DNA of 64,000 nt from Klebsiella sp. RIT-PI-d (GCF_001187865.1 NZ_LGIT01000004.1:423540-487539), one strand, 5' to 3'; counted from the first letter of the stretch, positions 50,310-62,754 are shown. Notes: generated from the sequence alone by a model not told the origin. Translations and numbers: made by a program.

Positions 50310-51761
50310 TTAGCGCCGCCAGCGCCGTAACAGGCGACTGCGAAGTCCGGTATCAAAGCGCCAGATATGATCGAAAATGCGCATGATACCGGGTTTACCC
50401 TGTGCCGACATCGCCACGGCATGAAAACGGTGCTGATTAACCCTCTGCAGTTCTCCTACCTTATTTACTACCTCGTCCGGCAGTCGCTGGGCGATGAAAT
50501 CAGAAATCACCACTGCATCAGCATCGGCCCATTCCGGCCCCTGCATTCGCTCAATGATGGCGCGAAAACAGCTCGCCATATCCGTACCGCCGCGAAAGCG
50601 CTGACTGAGAAAACGGATTGCCTGCTCAATTGCCTGAGGTCCGCTGAGTTCATAGCGCACGACCTCGCTTGAAAAGAGCATGATGAAGCAGCGGCGATTA
50701 TCGGCGAGTGCGATCCGCATCAATGCCAGGCAAAACGCTTTAGCGCACTGCTCATTGAACCCGCCCATAGAGCCTGATGTATCGACGCAAACAATAAAAG
50801 GCCCACGCGGCTGCTCGTCAACATCCTGATGAATGACCGGGCGCTCAGCGATTTTTTCCCGCCACGCCTCGCCGTGCAAACGATAGGTTAAAAGCTGTTT
50901 TTCCAGCAGCCGTCGATAAAATTCATATTCGAGTTCCGTGATGCCCAGAGTCGCCAGCTCAGGCGGCAGCAGACGCAGAATATCATCGCTCTGCATGATG
51001 CCATCGACCTGCTCCGGCACGTGTGATGGCTCGCGTACTAAAGTACGAAAGGTTTCCATCGGCGCATCTTTTTTAGGGATTGATTTGGCTTCACGCGAGC
51101 GGCCAAGCTGTTCAGCGAGCTGTATCAGTTCTGGTTGCTGCGTCAGAAAATCGCCATATTTGACGATCAATTGATAATCGCCGCGCTGAAGTTTGCCGGC
51201 ACTCATGTCCCACAGCCGACCTGCGGCAGTGTCATTTTCCACCAGTACCGGTTCAAGCTGACCGCTTAATGTCATGCGCTCCTGCACTTCGTTAAGCAGC
51301 TTATCGTGTTCTTCTTCAAGAAGCTGTTGATTCAGCGTGGTGGCCTGAACCACCAGACTTAGCCGCCAGCGCTGTAGGAATAGCGTGTGCAGTGCAGGGG
51401 TAAATACAGGGTTTTCTTCCACCAGCCGCCTGGCCTGAGCGTAATAAGGTGAGCTAACCCTATTTAACAGCGTCTGAATTTGCGGTAACTGAACGATAAA
51501 TTGTGAAGTAGAAAGCAACTGAGTTTGCTGATAACAGAGCACTTCTTCGGTCAGCTCCGGTGAAACATGGGTTTCTTTAAGGCTGTTTTTTAACGCTTCA
51601 CGCCAGCGAGGAATATCGTCAGTCACCGCATTTTTCAGCCGCGGGAATTTTTCAAAAAAGAGTGCCAGTACAGGAGAGGCCATTAATACAAGAATGGTCT
51701 CTTCGATCAATCCCTCTTCACCAATGGCCAACAGGACATTTAGCGTATCCAGGTTTAGCAT
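50310..51761 (-). CDS. viaA: ViaA, VWA-domain partner of RavA
   Basis: 483 residues, the usual length. The C-terminal von Willebrand A domain has the metal-binding MIDAS motif DTSGSMGGF and a later TDMAS. ViaA works with the RavA ATPase; the pair has been linked to respiratory complexes and aminoglycoside sensitivity. The start overlaps the ravA stop region by 7 bp. Confidence 0.95.
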   Translation of the reverse strand: MLNLDTLNVLLAIGEEGLIEETILVLMASPVLALFFEKFPRLKNAVTDDIPRWREALKNSLKETHVSPELTEEVLCYQQTQLLSTSQFIVQLPQIQTLLNRVSSPYYAQARRLVEENPVFTPALHTLFLQRWRLSLVVQATTLNQQLLEEEHDKLLNEVQERMTLSGQLEPVLVENDTAAGRLWDMSAGKLQRGDYQLIVKYGDFLTQQPELIQLAEQLGRSREAKSIPKKDAPMETFRTLVREPSHVPEQVDGIMQSDDILRLLPPELATLGITELEYEFYRRLLEKQLLTYRLHGEAWREKIAERPVIHQDVDEQPRGPFIVCVDTSGSMGGFNEQCAKAFCLALMRIALADNRRCFIMLFSSEVVRYELSGPQAIEQAIRFLSQRFRGGTDMASCFRAIIERMQGPEWADADAVVISDFIAQRLPDEVVNKVGELQRVNQHRFHAVAMSAQGKPGIMRIFDHIWRFDTGLRSRLLRRWRR

Positions 51762-53251
51762 TGTTTAGCCTGTTTGATCTGCTCTCCGACGTCCTGCAGG
51801 CTGGCTTCAATACGTCCCAGCCAGTCCGCAGTGATGAACAGACACTTTTGCTGCTCGCTGAACCGGGTATGTTGCTGATGCCACTGATCGTCCAGCGCAT
51901 CGAGCTGCTGTTTAATCTCTTCCGGCACGTTTTCCTGGGAAAGGCCTGGCAGCGCAAGCCGTGTTTCCTGAAGACTAATGTCGCGCGCAACCAGATACTG
52001 GCTGGCATCTACCTCAAGGTTAATAACCTGCGCAAAGCCAATGCCATTAAGTTTAGCGCGGATCTCGCCCCCTTTTTCCAGCCAGCTTTCCAGTGCCGTT
52101 CGCTCCAGCGTGATATGAACCACGTTCAAATCGTGCAGTTTTAGCGGTTTTTGCAGCAGCAGAGTAATCACGTCTCCCTTTATCTCAGGCGGCAATTCAT
52201 AATGCGGTTTTCGGCTAAACAGGCCGCCCTGACGCAGCACCTTCAGTGCGGTTTTATCACTTTGCTGCTGTTGCAACTGAATGCGATGCTGGGTTATTGC
52301 CCCCAGGCGCGTCAGCAGAGATTGTTGTTGCCAGGCGTGTCCGGTCATCAATATTTCGAGCTGCTGCTGGAGCAGATTTTTGCTTTCCGCGTCGTGCCAC
52401 AGGCAGTCTTTCAGCAGGATCACGTCAATCGGTGCGATCGAATCACGCCCGCTAAAAAAGGCGCTGGCCTGAAGCAGACGAATAGCTTTTTTCCAGCGAC
52501 GATCGGAAACGTACGGTGCAGCGGGCAAATTATCAAGTTGCTGGCGCAGTAAAAAGATCAGTTCAAAAACGCTCTCCGGCAACGTGATTTTACCGATATC
52601 GATCTGCCACTGGGCAAACTCTTCGTCAGTCACTTGTAAATTGGCGGCGACCGGATTTTCGTGCTCATCCTGCTGAGCGGTTAACATGGCGCGAAAGTTG
52701 CCTTTCTCCTGCACTTTGTCCAGCCACAGGCGGATGAGCATACGGTCGTACAGCGCTTCCAGACTGCTGTCTGTTTCCGGCAGTTCGTTAGAGGCAGCCA
52801 CCAGCAGGCGCATTGGAATTTTTTCCTCATGCGCGCCGTTGCGAAAATGCCGTTCGTTAATGGCGGTTAACAGCGTATTGAGAATTGCCGGACCTGCTTT
52901 CCAGATTTCATCCAGAAAAACAATTTCCGCTTCTGGCAGATAGCCTGCGGTAAGACGCTCATAGCGACCTTCGTCTTTTAATGCCTGGATAGACAGTGGA
53001 CCGAAGACTTCTTCCGGCGTGGAAAAACGCGTCATCAGATACTCAAACGCACGCGCATGTTGAAAGGCATATTTCAGACGGCGGGCAATCAGGCTTTTGG
53101 CAATGCCTGGCGGGCCTAACAGGAAAACACTTTCACCGCTTAATGCCGCCAGCAAACAAAGGCGAATTGCGTGGCTGCGCTCAAAAAGTCCTTTTTCCAG
53201 GGCACTGCTTAAATGGGAAATTCTTTCTGCTAACAGATGTGATTGAGCCAT
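51755..53251 (-). CDS. ravA: RavA, MoxR-family AAA+ ATPase
   Basis: 498 residues from the ATG at 53251 ([20 protein letters not shown]); the TTG two codons upstream is rejected. Walker A GPPGIAKS near residues 46-53, Walker [14 protein letters not shown], sensor AASNELPE. The hexameric ATPase binds the lysine decarboxylase LdcI. Its C-terminal half contains the LARA-type insert region. First gene of the ravA-viaA operon; divergent from kup. Confidence 0.95.
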   Translation of the reverse strand: MAQSHLLAERISHLSSALEKGLFERSHAIRLCLLAALSGESVFLLGPPGIAKSLIARRLKYAFQHARAFEYLMTRFSTPEEVFGPLSIQALKDEGRYERLTAGYLPEAEIVFLDEIWKAGPAILNTLLTAINERHFRNGAHEEKIPMRLLVAASNELPETDSSLEALYDRMLIRLWLDKVQEKGNFRAMLTAQQDEHENPVAANLQVTDEEFAQWQIDIGKITLPESVFELIFLLRQQLDNLPAAPYVSDRRWKKAIRLLQASAFFSGRDSIAPIDVILLKDCLWHDAESKNLLQQQLEILMTGHAWQQQSLLTRLGAITQHRIQLQQQQSDKTALKVLRQGGLFSRKPHYELPPEIKGDVITLLLQKPLKLHDLNVVHITLERTALESWLEKGGEIRAKLNGIGFAQVINLEVDASQYLVARDISLQETRLALPGLSQENVPEEIKQQLDALDDQWHQQHTRFSEQQKCLFITADWLGRIEASLQDVGEQIKQAKQC

Positions 53252-53469
53252 AATCAAGTTTCGTCCTTCTGCTTTTTTACAGCGGTAAAATGCGAGTATA
53301 GCGTTTTAGCGTAAGGCCGGTAATAGACGGGAGGGCAGACTCATTTTTTGAGCCAGGTTAACCCGACTTCACTTAGGGGTACGATTTTGCCATTTATCAT
53401 GCATACTGTGCGTTTTTTGTGGGCCAAGGGATTACGCGCACATTCCTTATTTCAACATAAGAACTGTCT

Positions 53470-55338
53470 ATGAGCACTGATAATAAGCAATCATTGTCTG
53501 CGATAACGCTCGCAGCCATTGGGGTTGTCTACGGTGATATTGGCACCAGCCCACTTTATACACTGCGTGAATGTCTTTCCGGCCAGTTCGGTTTTGGCGT
53601 AGAACGCGATGCCGTGTTTGGTTTTCTGTCGCTGATTTTTTGGCTTCTCATTTTTGTCGTTTCTATTAAATATCTGACCTTCGTCATGCGGGCAGACAAT
53701 GCCGGAGAGGGCGGGATACTGACGCTGATGTCATTAGCAGGGCGTAATACGTCGGCCAGAATGACCTCGGTGCTGGTGATCATGGGGCTGATTGGCGGTA
53801 GCTTTTTTTATGGCGAAGTGGTTATTACGCCTGCGATATCGGTGATGTCGGCGATTGAAGGTCTGGAAATTGTTGCGCCACAGCTGGATTCGTGGGTGGT
53901 TCCCCTCTCCATCATGGTTCTTACCCTGCTGTTTATGATCCAAAAGCACGGTACCGGCATAGTCGGTAAGCTTTTCGCGCCTATTATGCTGATCTGGTTT
54001 CTTATTTTGGCCGTGTTGGGGATACGCAGCATTATTGCTAACCCGGATGTGCTGCATGCGCTGAATCCGATGTGGGCAGTACATTTCTTCCTTGAATATA
54101 AAACTATCTCTTTTGTCGCGCTTGGGGCGGTCGTGCTGTCGATTACCGGCGTTGAAGCGCTGTATGCGGACATGGGACACTTTGGCAAACTGCCGATTCG
54201 GCTGGCCTGGTTTTCGGTGGTATTACCTTCCCTGGTTCTGAATTATTTTGGTCAGGGTGCGCTCTTGTTGCGCCACCCGGAGGCAATTAAAAACCCGTTC
54301 TTCCTGCTGGCACCAGAATGGGCGCTGATCCCGCTGCTGATTATCTCTGCGCTGGCAACGGTTATTGCGTCGCAGGCGGTGATTTCCGGCGTCTTCTCGC
54401 TGACCCGTCAGGCGGTGCGTCTGGGCTATCTGTCGCCAATGCGGATTATTCATACCTCTGAAATGGAATCAGGGCAGATTTATATCCCATTCGTTAACTG
54501 GTTGCTGTATGCCGCGGTTGTGATTGTTATTGTCAGTTTCGAACACTCCAGTAATCTGGCGGCGGCTTACGGTATCGCGGTTACCGGAACCATGGTATTA
54601 ACCACGTTCCTTTCCACCACGGTCGCGCGTAAAAACTGGCACTGGAACAAGTTCCTGGTGGCGTTTATTCTGGTGGCGTTCTTGTGTATTGATATCCCGC
54701 TGTTCTCGGCTAATCTGGATAAGATTGTTTCCGGCGGCTGGCTGCCATTAAGTCTGGGACTTGTCATGTTTACCATTATGACAACGTGGAAAAGTGAGCG
54801 TTTCCGTCTGCTGCGCCGTATGCATGAGCACGGTAACTCGCTGGAAGCGATGATTGCCTCGTTAGAGAAGTCGCCACCCATCCGCGTGCCGGGTACTGCG
54901 GTATATATGTCCCGCGCGCTGAATGTCATTCCGTTTGCGCTGATGCATAATCTCAAGCACAACAAGGTCCTGCATGAGCGGGTGATCCTGCTGACATTGC
55001 GTACAGAAGATGCGCCTTACGTGCATAACGTAAAGCGCGTACAAATCGAGCAGCTGTCACCAACCTTCTGGCGAGTGGTTGCCAGCTATGGCTGGCGTGA
55101 AACCCCTAACGTGGAAGAGGTATTCCACCGCTGCGGTCTGGAAGGTTTAAGCTGCCGGATGATGGAAACCTCGTTCTTTATGTCGCATGAGTCATTAATT
55201 ATTGGCAAGCGGCCGCTCTACCTGCGCCTGCGCGGGAAACTCTTTCTGCTACTCCAGCGCAATGCGTTACGTGCGCCGGACCAGTTTGAGATCCCGCCTA
55301 ACCGGGTGATTGAGCTGGGTACCCAGGTCGAGATTTAA
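53470..55338 (+). CDS. kup: Low-affinity potassium transporter Kup
   Basis: Constitutive K+/H+ symporter of the KUP/HAK/KT family. 622 residues, identical to the family length. The opening [20 protein letters not shown] carries the family signature [17 protein letters not shown]. About 12 hydrophobic segments up to residue 440 are followed by a cytoplasmic C-terminal domain ([20 protein letters not shown]). Confidence 0.97.
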   Translation: MSTDNKQSLSAITLAAIGVVYGDIGTSPLYTLRECLSGQFGFGVERDAVFGFLSLIFWLLIFVVSIKYLTFVMRADNAGEGGILTLMSLAGRNTSARMTSVLVIMGLIGGSFFYGEVVITPAISVMSAIEGLEIVAPQLDSWVVPLSIMVLTLLFMIQKHGTGIVGKLFAPIMLIWFLILAVLGIRSIIANPDVLHALNPMWAVHFFLEYKTISFVALGAVVLSITGVEALYADMGHFGKLPIRLAWFSVVLPSLVLNYFGQGALLLRHPEAIKNPFFLLAPEWALIPLLIISALATVIASQAVISGVFSLTRQAVRLGYLSPMRIIHTSEMESGQIYIPFVNWLLYAAVVIVIVSFEHSSNLAAAYGIAVTGTMVLTTFLSTTVARKNWHWNKFLVAFILVAFLCIDIPLFSANLDKIVSGGWLPLSLGLVMFTIMTTWKSERFRLLRRMHEHGNSLEAMIASLEKSPPIRVPGTAVYMSRALNVIPFALMHNLKHNKVLHERVILLTLRTEDAPYVHNVKRVQIEQLSPTFWRVVASYGWRETPNVEEVFHRCGLEGLSCRMMETSFFMSHESLIIGKRPLYLRLRGKLFLLLQRNALRAPDQFEIPPNRVIELGTQVEI

Positions 55339-55348
55339 TCGGGCCTAA

Positions 55349-55411
55349 CCTGCCGGGCGGCGTTCTGTATGTCCGGTAGGTTAGCTGCACGCCGGGTCGT
55401 GTGCAGCTAAC
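55349..55411 (+). terminator. Two hairpins after kup
   Basis: A GC-rich hairpin (CCTGCCGGGCGG...CCGGTAGG, 55349-55380) is followed by a long stem (GTTAGCTGCAC with GTGCAGCTAAC, 55380-55411). The first resembles a REP element. The T-run after the second is weak, so termination strength is uncertain. Confidence 0.6.
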
Positions 55412-55447
55412 TTATTCCCCCTCTACGCTCCTTTCAGATTGCGTTAA

Positions 55448-55474
55448 CGAAACGTTTCGACGGCGATCACATTT
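55448..55474 (+). promoter_or_regulatory. Distal RbsR-like operator overlapping a predicted CRP site
   Basis: CGAAACGTTTCG (55448-55459) is a 12-bp palindrome identical to the core of the proximal rbs operator. It overlaps the left half of a CRP-like site (55453-55474) whose right half GATCACATTT is a perfect match. The CRP centre lies about 61.5 bp upstream of the predicted start, a classic class I activator position. Confidence 0.6.
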
Positions 55475-55512
55475 CTGTAACCCTGCGATGGTTTTATGCT
55501 CAACGATCGCGC

Positions 55513-55540
55513 TACACTCTATTCAGCGAAACGTTTCGCT
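55513..55540 (+). promoter_or_regulatory. rbs promoter -10 region and proximal RbsR operator
   Basis: TACACT (55513-55518) is the predicted -10; the -35 is weak, consistent with CRP dependence. The perfect 16-bp palindrome AGCGAAACGTTTCGCT (55525-55540) covers the predicted transcription start and is the known type of RbsR operator. A GGAG ribosome-binding site for rbsD follows. Confidence 0.8.
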
Positions 55541-55554
55541 AGTGGAGCTTGAAA

Positions 55555-55974
55555 ATGAAAAAAGGTACGGTGCTGAATTCTGCAATTTCTTCGGTTATCG
55601 CTCAGTTAGGGCATACCGATACGCTGGTAGTTTGTGATGCGGGCTTACCTGTTCCGTCCAGCACATTGCGTATTGATATGGCATTAACTCAGGGGGTCCC
55701 CAGCTTTATGCAGGTACTGGATGTCGTGACCCATGAAATGCAGGTTGAGACCGCTATCCTCGCAACTGAAATTAAGCAGCACAATCCACAGCTCCACGAA
55801 ACGTTGCTCGATCATATCGGGCAGCTGCAACAACACCAGGGAAATACCATAGAAGTGCGTTATATATCGCACGAAGACTTTAAAAAACAGACCGCAGATA
55901 GCCAGGCGGTTATTCGCAGCGGAGAGTGTTCTCCGTTTGCGAATATTATTCTCTGTGCTGGCGTGACCTTCTGA
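55555..55974 (+). CDS. rbsD: D-ribose pyranase RbsD
   Basis: Interconverts pyranose and furanose forms of ribose before phosphorylation. 139 residues from the ATG at 55555 ([20 protein letters not shown]); a TTG two codons upstream is rejected. The conserved His in GHTD is at about residue 20. First gene of the ribose operon. Confidence 0.96.
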   Translation: MKKGTVLNSAISSVIAQLGHTDTLVVCDAGLPVPSSTLRIDMALTQGVPSFMQVLDVVTHEMQVETAILATEIKQHNPQLHETLLDHIGQLQQHQGNTIEVRYISHEDFKKQTADSQAVIRSGECSPFANIILCAGVTF

Positions 55975-55981
55975 GGCCATC

Positions 55982-57487
55982 ATGGACGCATTACTGCAAC
56001 TCAACGGGATCGATAAAGCGTTCCCCGGCGTTAAAGCGCTTTCCGGCGCGGCGTTAAACGTCTATTCAGGCCGCGTTATGGCGCTGGTAGGCGAAAATGG
56101 CGCGGGTAAATCCACCATGATGAAAGTGCTGACCGGCATCTATACACGCGATGCGGGTTCACTGTTATGGCTGGGCAAAGAAACTACTTTTACCGGGCCT
56201 AAATCCTCTCAGGAAGCCGGGATCGGCATCATCCACCAGGAGCTGAACCTGATCCCGCAGCTTACTATTGCGGAAAACATTTTCCTCGGGCGTGAATTCG
56301 TTAATCGGTTTGGCAAAATCGACTGGAAAAAGATGTATGCCGAAGCCAATACCCTGCTGGCAAAACTTAACCTGCGCTTTAAGAGCGATCGGCTGGTGGG
56401 TGAATTATCGATTGGCGATCAGCAGATGGTTGAAATAGCCAAAGTACTGAGTTTCGAGTCGAAGGTCATCATTATGGATGAACCGACCGATGCCCTTACC
56501 GATACCGAAACCGACTCCCTGTTTCGCGTGATCCGCGAACTTAAAGCGCAGGGGCGGGGTATTGTTTATATTTCCCACCGAATGAAAGAGATCTTCGAGA
56601 TTTGCGATGACGTTACCGTGTTTCGCGACGGGCAGTTCATTGCCGAGCGTGACGTCTCAAGTCTGACCGAAGATACGCTGATTGAAATGATGGTGGGCCG
56701 CAAGCTGGAAGATCAGTATCCACGGCTAGATAAAATGCCGGGAAATATGCTTCTGAAAGTGGATAACCTCAGCGGACCGGGCGTCGACAACGTCTCTTTT
56801 TCCCTGCGTAGAGGTGAGATCCTCGGTGTAGCCGGACTGATGGGCGCCGGACGTACTGAATTGATGAAAGTATTGTACGGTGCGCTACCGCGAACCGGCG
56901 GCTCCGTTACGCTGAATGGTCGGGACGTGGTGACGCGTACCCCGCAGGATGGTCTGGCCAATGGGATTGTCTATATCTCTGAAGATCGTAAGCGCGACGG
57001 CCTCGTACTGGGTATGTCCGTCAAAGAGAATATGTCCCTGACGGCACTGCGCTATTTTAGCCGTACTGGCGGCAGCCTGAAACATAAAGATGAACAGCAG
57101 GCGGTGGGTGATTTTATCCGCCTGTTCAATGTTAAAACGCCGTCAATGGAGCAGGCTATTGGTCTGCTTTCCGGAGGCAATCAGCAAAAAGTGGCGATTG
57201 CCCGCGGCCTGATGACGCGACCTAAAGTCCTGATTCTGGATGAGCCGACGCGCGGTGTGGATGTCGGCGCTAAAAAAGAGATTTATCAGCTTATCAATCA
57301 GTTTAAGGCTGAAGGCCTGAGCATCATTCTGGTCTCTTCTGAGATGCCAGAGGTCCTGGGCATGAGCGATCGTATTATGGTTATGCACGAAGGCCACAAC
57401 GGCGGGGAATTCACTCGCGAACAGGCCACTCAGGAAGTATTAATGGCTGCCGCCGTCGGCAAGCTTAATCGCGTGAATCAGGAGTAA
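55982..57487 (+). CDS. rbsA: Ribose ABC transporter ATPase RbsA
   Basis: Double ATPase of the ribose importer, 501 residues. The first domain has [22 protein letters not shown] and [12 protein letters not shown]. The second has a degenerate Walker A region (GAGRTELM) with intact [14 protein letters not shown] and [14 protein letters not shown], the usual asymmetry of sugar importers. It lies between rbsD and rbsC. Confidence 0.97.
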   Translation: MDALLQLNGIDKAFPGVKALSGAALNVYSGRVMALVGENGAGKSTMMKVLTGIYTRDAGSLLWLGKETTFTGPKSSQEAGIGIIHQELNLIPQLTIAENIFLGREFVNRFGKIDWKKMYAEANTLLAKLNLRFKSDRLVGELSIGDQQMVEIAKVLSFESKVIIMDEPTDALTDTETDSLFRVIRELKAQGRGIVYISHRMKEIFEICDDVTVFRDGQFIAERDVSSLTEDTLIEMMVGRKLEDQYPRLDKMPGNMLLKVDNLSGPGVDNVSFSLRRGEILGVAGLMGAGRTELMKVLYGALPRTGGSVTLNGRDVVTRTPQDGLANGIVYISEDRKRDGLVLGMSVKENMSLTALRYFSRTGGSLKHKDEQQAVGDFIRLFNVKTPSMEQAIGLLSGGNQQKVAIARGLMTRPKVLILDEPTRGVDVGAKKEIYQLINQFKAEGLSIILVSSEMPEVLGMSDRIMVMHEGHNGGEFTREQATQEVLMAAAVGKLNRVNQE

Positions 57488-57491
57488 TAAA

Positions 57492-58457
57492 ATGACAACC
57501 CAGGCTGTTTCTGGTCGCCGTTATTTCACTAAAGCGTGGCTGATGGAGCAAAAATCGCTGATCGCTTTACTGGTGCTGATCGCGATTGTCTCTACCATGA
57601 GTCCGAACTTTTTTACCGTCAATAACCTGTTCAACATCCTTCAGCAAACCTCCGTTAACGCCATTATGGCGGTGGGGATGACGCTGGTGATCCTGACATC
57701 GGGTATCGACCTGTCTGTCGGCTCCCTGATGGCACTTACCGGTGCGGTAGCGGCATCAATTGTCGGTATCGAAGTCAACGCGCTGGTAGCCGTTGCTGCT
57801 TCGCTGGCACTTGGTGCGGCGATTGGCGGTCTGACCGGCATGATTGTGGCGAAAGGACGCGTGCAGGCATTTATTGCGACCCTGGTCATGATGCTGCTGC
57901 TGCGTGGCGTGACGATGGTGTACACCAATGGTAGCCCGGTTAATACCGGTTTTACGGATAACGCCGATCTGTTTGGCTGGTTCGGTATTGGTCGTCCTCT
58001 CGGCATTCCAACGCCGGTCTGGATCATGGGTATTGTCTTCCTCGCTGCCTGGTACATGCTTCATCACACACGTCTGGGCCGCTATATCTATGCGCTGGGC
58101 GGGAATGAATCAGCAACGCGCTTATCCGGGATTAGCGTTAATAAAATCAAAATCATTGTCTATTCATTGAGCGGTCTGCTGGCCTCGCTGGCAGGCATTA
58201 TCGAAGTTGCGCGTCTCTCTTCTGCACAGCCAACGGCGGGCACGGGGTATGAGCTGGATGCTATCGCCGCCGTGGTACTGGGCGGAACCAGTCTGGCCGG
58301 TGGCAAGGGGCGTATCGTCGGGACGCTGATCGGTGCACTCATCCTTGGCTTCCTGAATAACGGCTTAAATTTGTTAGGTGTTTCTTCTTATTACCAGATG
58401 ATCGTCAAAGCAGTGGTGATTTTGCTGGCGGTACTGGTCGACAACAAAAAGCAGTAA
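57492..58457 (+). CDS. rbsC: Ribose ABC transporter permease RbsC
   Basis: Membrane subunit of the ribose importer. 321 residues with about ten hydrophobic segments. Family motifs [18 protein letters not shown] and [20 protein letters not shown] are conserved. It starts 4 bp after rbsA. Confidence 0.97.
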   Translation: MTTQAVSGRRYFTKAWLMEQKSLIALLVLIAIVSTMSPNFFTVNNLFNILQQTSVNAIMAVGMTLVILTSGIDLSVGSLMALTGAVAASIVGIEVNALVAVAASLALGAAIGGLTGMIVAKGRVQAFIATLVMMLLLRGVTMVYTNGSPVNTGFTDNADLFGWFGIGRPLGIPTPVWIMGIVFLAAWYMLHHTRLGRYIYALGGNESATRLSGISVNKIKIIVYSLSGLLASLAGIIEVARLSSAQPTAGTGYELDAIAAVVLGGTSLAGGKGRIVGTLIGALILGFLNNGLNLLGVSSYYQMIVKAVVILLAVLVDNKKQ

Positions 58458-58483
58458 TAATGACACTACAGGACATCTTAAAT

Positions 58484-59374
58484 ATGAACATGAAAAAACT
58501 GGCAACTCTGGTTTCTGCTGTTGCACTGAGTGCGACGGTCAGTGCAAACGCGATGGCGAAGGATACTATTGCGCTGGTGGTCTCTACGCTAAATAACCCT
58601 TTCTTTGTCTCTCTTAAAGATGGCGCACAGAAAGAAGCGGACAAACTGGGCTATAACCTGGTCGTACTGGATTCACAGAATAACCCGGCCAAAGAGTTAG
58701 CTAACGTTCAGGATTTAACGGTTCGTGGCACCAAAATCATGCTGATTAACCCAACGGATTCTGATGCAGTCGGTAACGCGGTTAAGATGGCAAATCAGGC
58801 AAACATTCCAGTTATTACGCTGGATCGTCAGGCTGCCAAAGGCGACGTTGTCAGCCATATTGCATCCGATAACGTGCTGGGCGGCAAAATCGCCGGAGAC
58901 TATATTGCCAAAAAAGCAGGCGAAGGCGCGAAAGTCATTGAGCTTCAGGGAATTGCCGGTACTTCTGCCGCGCGTGAGCGTGGTGAAGGCTTCCAGCAGG
59001 CCGTTGCTGCCCACAAATTTAACGTTCTGGCCAGCCAGCCTGCCGACTTCGATCGCACTAAAGGTCTGAACGTTATGCAGAACCTGCTGACCGCACATCC
59101 TGATGTCAAAGCGGTATTTGCGCAGAACGACGAAATGGCACTGGGCGCACTGCGTGCCCTGCAAACCGCCGGTAAATCTGATGTGATGGTTGTCGGATTT
59201 GACGGTACGCCGGATGGCGAAAAAGCGGTAAATGATGGCAAACTGGCTGCAACTATTGCCCAGTTACCGGAACAGATTGGCGCGAAAGGTATCGAAACGG
59301 CAGATAAAGTGCTGAAAGGTGAAAAGGTCCAGGCAAAATATCCGGTTGATCTGAAGCTGGTTATCAAACAGTAA
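58484..59374 (+). CDS. rbsB: Periplasmic ribose-binding protein RbsB
   Basis: Binds ribose for transport and for chemotaxis through Trg. 296 residues from the ATG at 58484 ([20 protein letters not shown]); the in-frame start at 58460 is rejected on family length. The signal peptide ends near ANAMA, with mature [17 protein letters not shown]. The ligand-contacting [13 protein letters not shown] and [13 protein letters not shown] segments are conserved. Confidence 0.97.
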   Translation: MNMKKLATLVSAVALSATVSANAMAKDTIALVVSTLNNPFFVSLKDGAQKEADKLGYNLVVLDSQNNPAKELANVQDLTVRGTKIMLINPTDSDAVGNAVKMANQANIPVITLDRQAAKGDVVSHIASDNVLGGKIAGDYIAKKAGEGAKVIELQGIAGTSAARERGEGFQQAVAAHKFNVLASQPADFDRTKGLNVMQNLLTAHPDVKAVFAQNDEMALGALRALQTAGKSDVMVVGFDGTPDGEKAVNDGKLAATIAQLPEQIGAKGIETADKVLKGEKVQAKYPVDLKLVIKQ

Positions 59375-59391
59375 TTTATAAAAGCAGGACG

Positions 59392-59414
59392 TGCGCCATC
59401 CATCTGGTGGCGCA
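59392..59414 (+). other. Hairpin between rbsB and rbsK
   Basis: TGCGCCATC pairs with GGTGGCGCA (one G-T pair) around five bases. It lacks a T-run and may stabilise the 3' end of the highly expressed rbsB message and reduce rbsK expression. Confidence 0.55.
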
Positions 59415-59434
59415 TGTTAAGGGACACTCCGGAT

Positions 59435-60364
59435 ATGAAAACAGCAGGCAATCTCGTCGTCCTCGGCAGCATTAATGCCGATCACATTCTTAATCTCAAT
59501 ACTTTCCCGACACCTGGTGAAACCGTTATTGGTAACCAGTATCAAATTGCGTTTGGCGGTAAAGGTGCGAATCAGGCGGTGGCCGCCGGACGTAGCGGAG
59601 CCAATATCGCGTTTATTGCCTGTACCGGAGATGATGACACCGGGGAACGCATTCGCACGCAGCTGATTAGCGATAACGTAGACATTGAGCCAGTCAGCAC
59701 TATTGCGGGCGAATCCACCGGTGTCGCGCTGATTTTCGTCAACGGCGAGGGGGAGAATGTGATCGGGATCCATGCGGGTGCTAATGCGGCCCTCTCACCT
59801 TCTCTGGTTGAGGCTCAGCGAGATCGTATTGCGCAGGCGTCAACGTTACTAATGCAACTCGAATCACCTATTGAAAGCGTACTGGCGGCGGCAAACATCG
59901 CGCATCAGCATCAAACGACCGTGGTATTGAATCCTGCGCCTGCACAGGCATTACCCGATGAGCTGTTGACGCTGGTCGACATTATTACCCCTAACGAAAC
60001 CGAAGCCGAAAAGCTTACCGGAATTAATGTCCGGAACGACGAAGATGCAGCGAATGCGGCGCAGGCGCTTCACGAAAAAGGCATTAAAACGGTCATTATT
60101 ACCCTCGGCAGCCGCGGTGTCTGGGCGAGTGTTGAAGGTGAAGGTCAACGCGTTGCTGGATTTCACGTCGAAGCGGTCGATACCATTGCCGCAGGTGATA
60201 CTTTTAATGGCGCACTCGTCACCGCGCTGCTGGAAGACAAACCGATGGCAGATTCGATTCGTTTTGCACATGCGGCGGCGGCGATTGCGGTTACGCGAAA
60301 AGGGGCGCAGCCATCTGTACCGTGGCGTGAAGAGATTGACCTGTTTTTACGTCAACAGGGGTAA
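59435..60364 (+). CDS. rbsK: Ribokinase
   Basis: Phosphorylates ribose to ribose-5-phosphate. 309 residues from the ATG at 59435 (MKTAGNLVVLGSINADHILN), the family length; the upstream start at 59414 lies in the hairpin and is rejected. PfkB signature 1 FGGKGANQAVAAGRSGANI and signature 2 DTIAAGDTFNGALV are present, with the catalytic Asp in GDTF. Confidence 0.97.
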   Translation: MKTAGNLVVLGSINADHILNLNTFPTPGETVIGNQYQIAFGGKGANQAVAAGRSGANIAFIACTGDDDTGERIRTQLISDNVDIEPVSTIAGESTGVALIFVNGEGENVIGIHAGANAALSPSLVEAQRDRIAQASTLLMQLESPIESVLAAANIAHQHQTTVVLNPAPAQALPDELLTLVDIITPNETEAEKLTGINVRNDEDAANAAQALHEKGIKTVIITLGSRGVWASVEGEGQRVAGFHVEAVDTIAAGDTFNGALVTALLEDKPMADSIRFAHAAAAIAVTRKGAQPSVPWREEIDLFLRQQG

Positions 60365-60367
60365 TCA

Positions 60368-61366
60368 GTGGCGACAATGAAGGACGTTGCCCGCCTGGCG
60401 GGCGTATCCACCTCAACGGTTTCTCACGTCATCAATAAAGACCGTTTTGTCAGTGCAGCCATCACTGACAAAGTGGATGCTGCAATAAAATCACTAAACT
60501 ATGCTCCTTCCGCGCTGGCGCGTAGCCTCAAACTGAATCAGACCCGGACCATCGGAATGCTGATTACCGCCAGTTCTAACCCTTTTTATTCCGAACTGGT
60601 ACGCGGTGTTGAACGCAGCTGTTTTGAACGCGGTTACAGCCTGGTATTGTGCAATACCGAAGGTGACGAGCAGCGAATGAATCAGAATCTTGAGACGCTG
60701 ATGCAAAAGCGCGTTGATGGATTACTGCTGCTGTGTACTGAAACCCATCAGCCTTCACAGGCGATTATGCAGCGCTATCCTTCGGTCCCTACCGTAATGA
60801 TGGACTGGGCACCTTTTGATGGTGACAGCGATCTCATTCAGGATAATTCATTACTGGGCGGCTATTTAGCGACTCAACATCTGATTGACCGGGGCTATAC
60901 GCGGATTGGTTGCCTCACCGGGCCGCTGGACAAAACGCCTGCCCGCCTGCGTCTTGAGGGATACCGTAAAGCCATGCGTCGGGCCGCGCTTTCTGTTCCT
61001 GAAGGCTATGAAATTACCGGGGACTTTGAGTTTGGCGGTGGTTTTGCCGCCATGCAGCAATTACTTGCGCATCCGTCTCCGCCTGATGCGGTATTTGCCG
61101 GAAATGATGCCATGGCCGTAGGCGCGTATCAGGCGCTTTATCAGGCTGGCAAACGCATTCCGGACGATATGGCGATTGTGGGGTATGACGATATTGAACT
61201 GGCGCGTTATATGACCCCGCCGCTCACCACCATTCATCAACCGAAAGATGAGCTGGGCGAGCTGGCCATTGATGTGCTTATACATCGTATGGCTCAGCCC
61301 GATCAACAGCAGCAGCGGGTTCAGCTTACGCCAGAGCTGGTGGTTCGCGGCTCGACGCGCGATTAA
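60368..61366 (+). CDS. rbsR: Ribose operon repressor RbsR
   Basis: LacI-family repressor of the rbs operon; ribose relieves repression. 332 residues starting at GTG ([20 protein letters not shown]), 3 bp after rbsK. The N-terminal helix-turn-helix is followed by the hinge helix ALARSLKLN and a periplasmic-binding-like domain. Its TAA and the hsrA TAA share the palindrome TTAA. Confidence 0.97.
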   Translation: MATMKDVARLAGVSTSTVSHVINKDRFVSAAITDKVDAAIKSLNYAPSALARSLKLNQTRTIGMLITASSNPFYSELVRGVERSCFERGYSLVLCNTEGDEQRMNQNLETLMQKRVDGLLLLCTETHQPSQAIMQRYPSVPTVMMDWAPFDGDSDLIQDNSLLGGYLATQHLIDRGYTRIGCLTGPLDKTPARLRLEGYRKAMRRAALSVPEGYEITGDFEFGGGFAAMQQLLAHPSPPDAVFAGNDAMAVGAYQALYQAGKRIPDDMAIVGYDDIELARYMTPPLTTIHQPKDELGELAIDVLIHRMAQPDQQQQRVQLTPELVVRGSTRD

Positions 61367-62754
61367 TGGCGTTCTTTTGTCAGGTTTCTTCCATCTTTAG
61401 GGCGCAGCAACATAAATACCGCTGCCGAGGCGACAGTTAATGCGCCCATGGTAATAAAGGTATAGTGAAACTGCTCTACCGTATTGGCATTATCAAACCC
61501 TTCATAGAACCGCAGCACCGCCGCGCTCACTGCTACCCCCAGACTTATTGATAATTGCTGCGTTACGGCCAGCATGCTGTTACCACTACTGGCATTCTCG
61601 TCGGTCAGATCGGCAAGCGTAATGGTATTCATCGAGGTAAACTGCGTCGACATCGCCATTCCCAGAATGAAGAGTGGGATGAGCATTATCCAGATCGGAT
61701 ACGCGGGAGACTGTAGCGAGAACTGGGCAATCATCAGCCCGATAAAGACGGTCACGCCAACCAACGTACGGCGATAGCCCAGACGTCGCAGCACCTGAGT
61801 GACCATTGATTTTGCCAGAATAGAGCCGATAGCCGTGGGAGCCATCATACAACCCGCGATAAGCGCCGGATAACCAAAACCGACCTGTAACATCAGCGGC
61901 ATCAGAAAAGGAACGCAGCCTGTTCCCAGACGCGTCGCCAGATTTCCGGCAATACCGACGGAAAAAGTACGCGTTTTAAACATTGGCAAAGCAATCAGTG
62001 GATTGGGATGTCGACGGGCATGGCGAACGTAACTTAATAACAGAACAACACTCAGCGCCATAATCGCCAGCGCAATCCACGTCGCTACGATCTTTTCACC
62101 AAACAGCTCCATGCCGCTGGAAAAGAGCACCAGTCCCAGTCCAAACAGTAAAAAGCCGGCCATGTCAAAACCTCGGCGAGGTGTTGTAAAGTTCGGCATA
62201 TATTTGCGTGCATAAAGCAGACCGGCGATACCAATCGGGATATTAATCAGGAAAATCCAGTGCCAGCTTGCCCACGTTACCAGCACTCCGCCAAGCATTG
62301 GGCCAAGTATGGGGCCAACCAGGCCCGGCATAGTGACAAAGTTGAGAACCGGTAAAAGCTCGCTACGCGGATAAGCGCGTAGTAACGCGAGGCGAGCCAC
62401 GGGCATCATCATCGCGCCGCCAATCCCCTGAACAATACGGAAGATGACCAGCATCGTGAGTGAGTTGGAAAGCGCGCAGGCTAGCGAGCCAAGCGTGAAC
62501 AGGCTGACCGCAATCATGAACACTAAGCGCGTGCCAAAGCGATCTGCCAGCCAGCCGCTAACCGGGATCAACATCGCGACGGTCAGGGTATAACTGATGA
62601 TGGTTGATTGCATAGCAAGAGGTGAATGGTTAAGACTTTGCGCAATGGCAGGAAGGGCGGTATTCAATATAGTCGCATCCAGCGCCTGCATGAAAAACGC
62701 CATTGCCGCAATCCATGGCAAACCGGCCATGCTGATCCCTTTTTTCCTGGTCAT
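61363..62754 (-). CDS. hsrA: MFS transporter HsrA (EmrB/QacA type)
   Basis: Predicted proton-driven multidrug-type exporter with 14 hydrophobic segments, 463 residues. The motif [14 protein letters not shown] is MFS motif A, and [20 protein letters not shown] is motif B/C-like. In E. coli the protein has been linked to sulfur-compound or homocysteine-related export; the substrate here is not shown. It overlaps rbsR by 4 bp tail to tail and lies 2 bp after yieP. Confidence 0.9.
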   Translation of the reverse strand: MTRKKGISMAGLPWIAAMAFFMQALDATILNTALPAIAQSLNHSPLAMQSTIISYTLTVAMLIPVSGWLADRFGTRLVFMIAVSLFTLGSLACALSNSLTMLVIFRIVQGIGGAMMMPVARLALLRAYPRSELLPVLNFVTMPGLVGPILGPMLGGVLVTWASWHWIFLINIPIGIAGLLYARKYMPNFTTPRRGFDMAGFLLFGLGLVLFSSGMELFGEKIVATWIALAIMALSVVLLLSYVRHARRHPNPLIALPMFKTRTFSVGIAGNLATRLGTGCVPFLMPLMLQVGFGYPALIAGCMMAPTAIGSILAKSMVTQVLRRLGYRRTLVGVTVFIGLMIAQFSLQSPAYPIWIMLIPLFILGMAMSTQFTSMNTITLADLTDENASSGNSMLAVTQQLSISLGVAVSAAVLRFYEGFDNANTVEQFHYTFITMGALTVASAAVFMLLRPKDGRNLTKERH

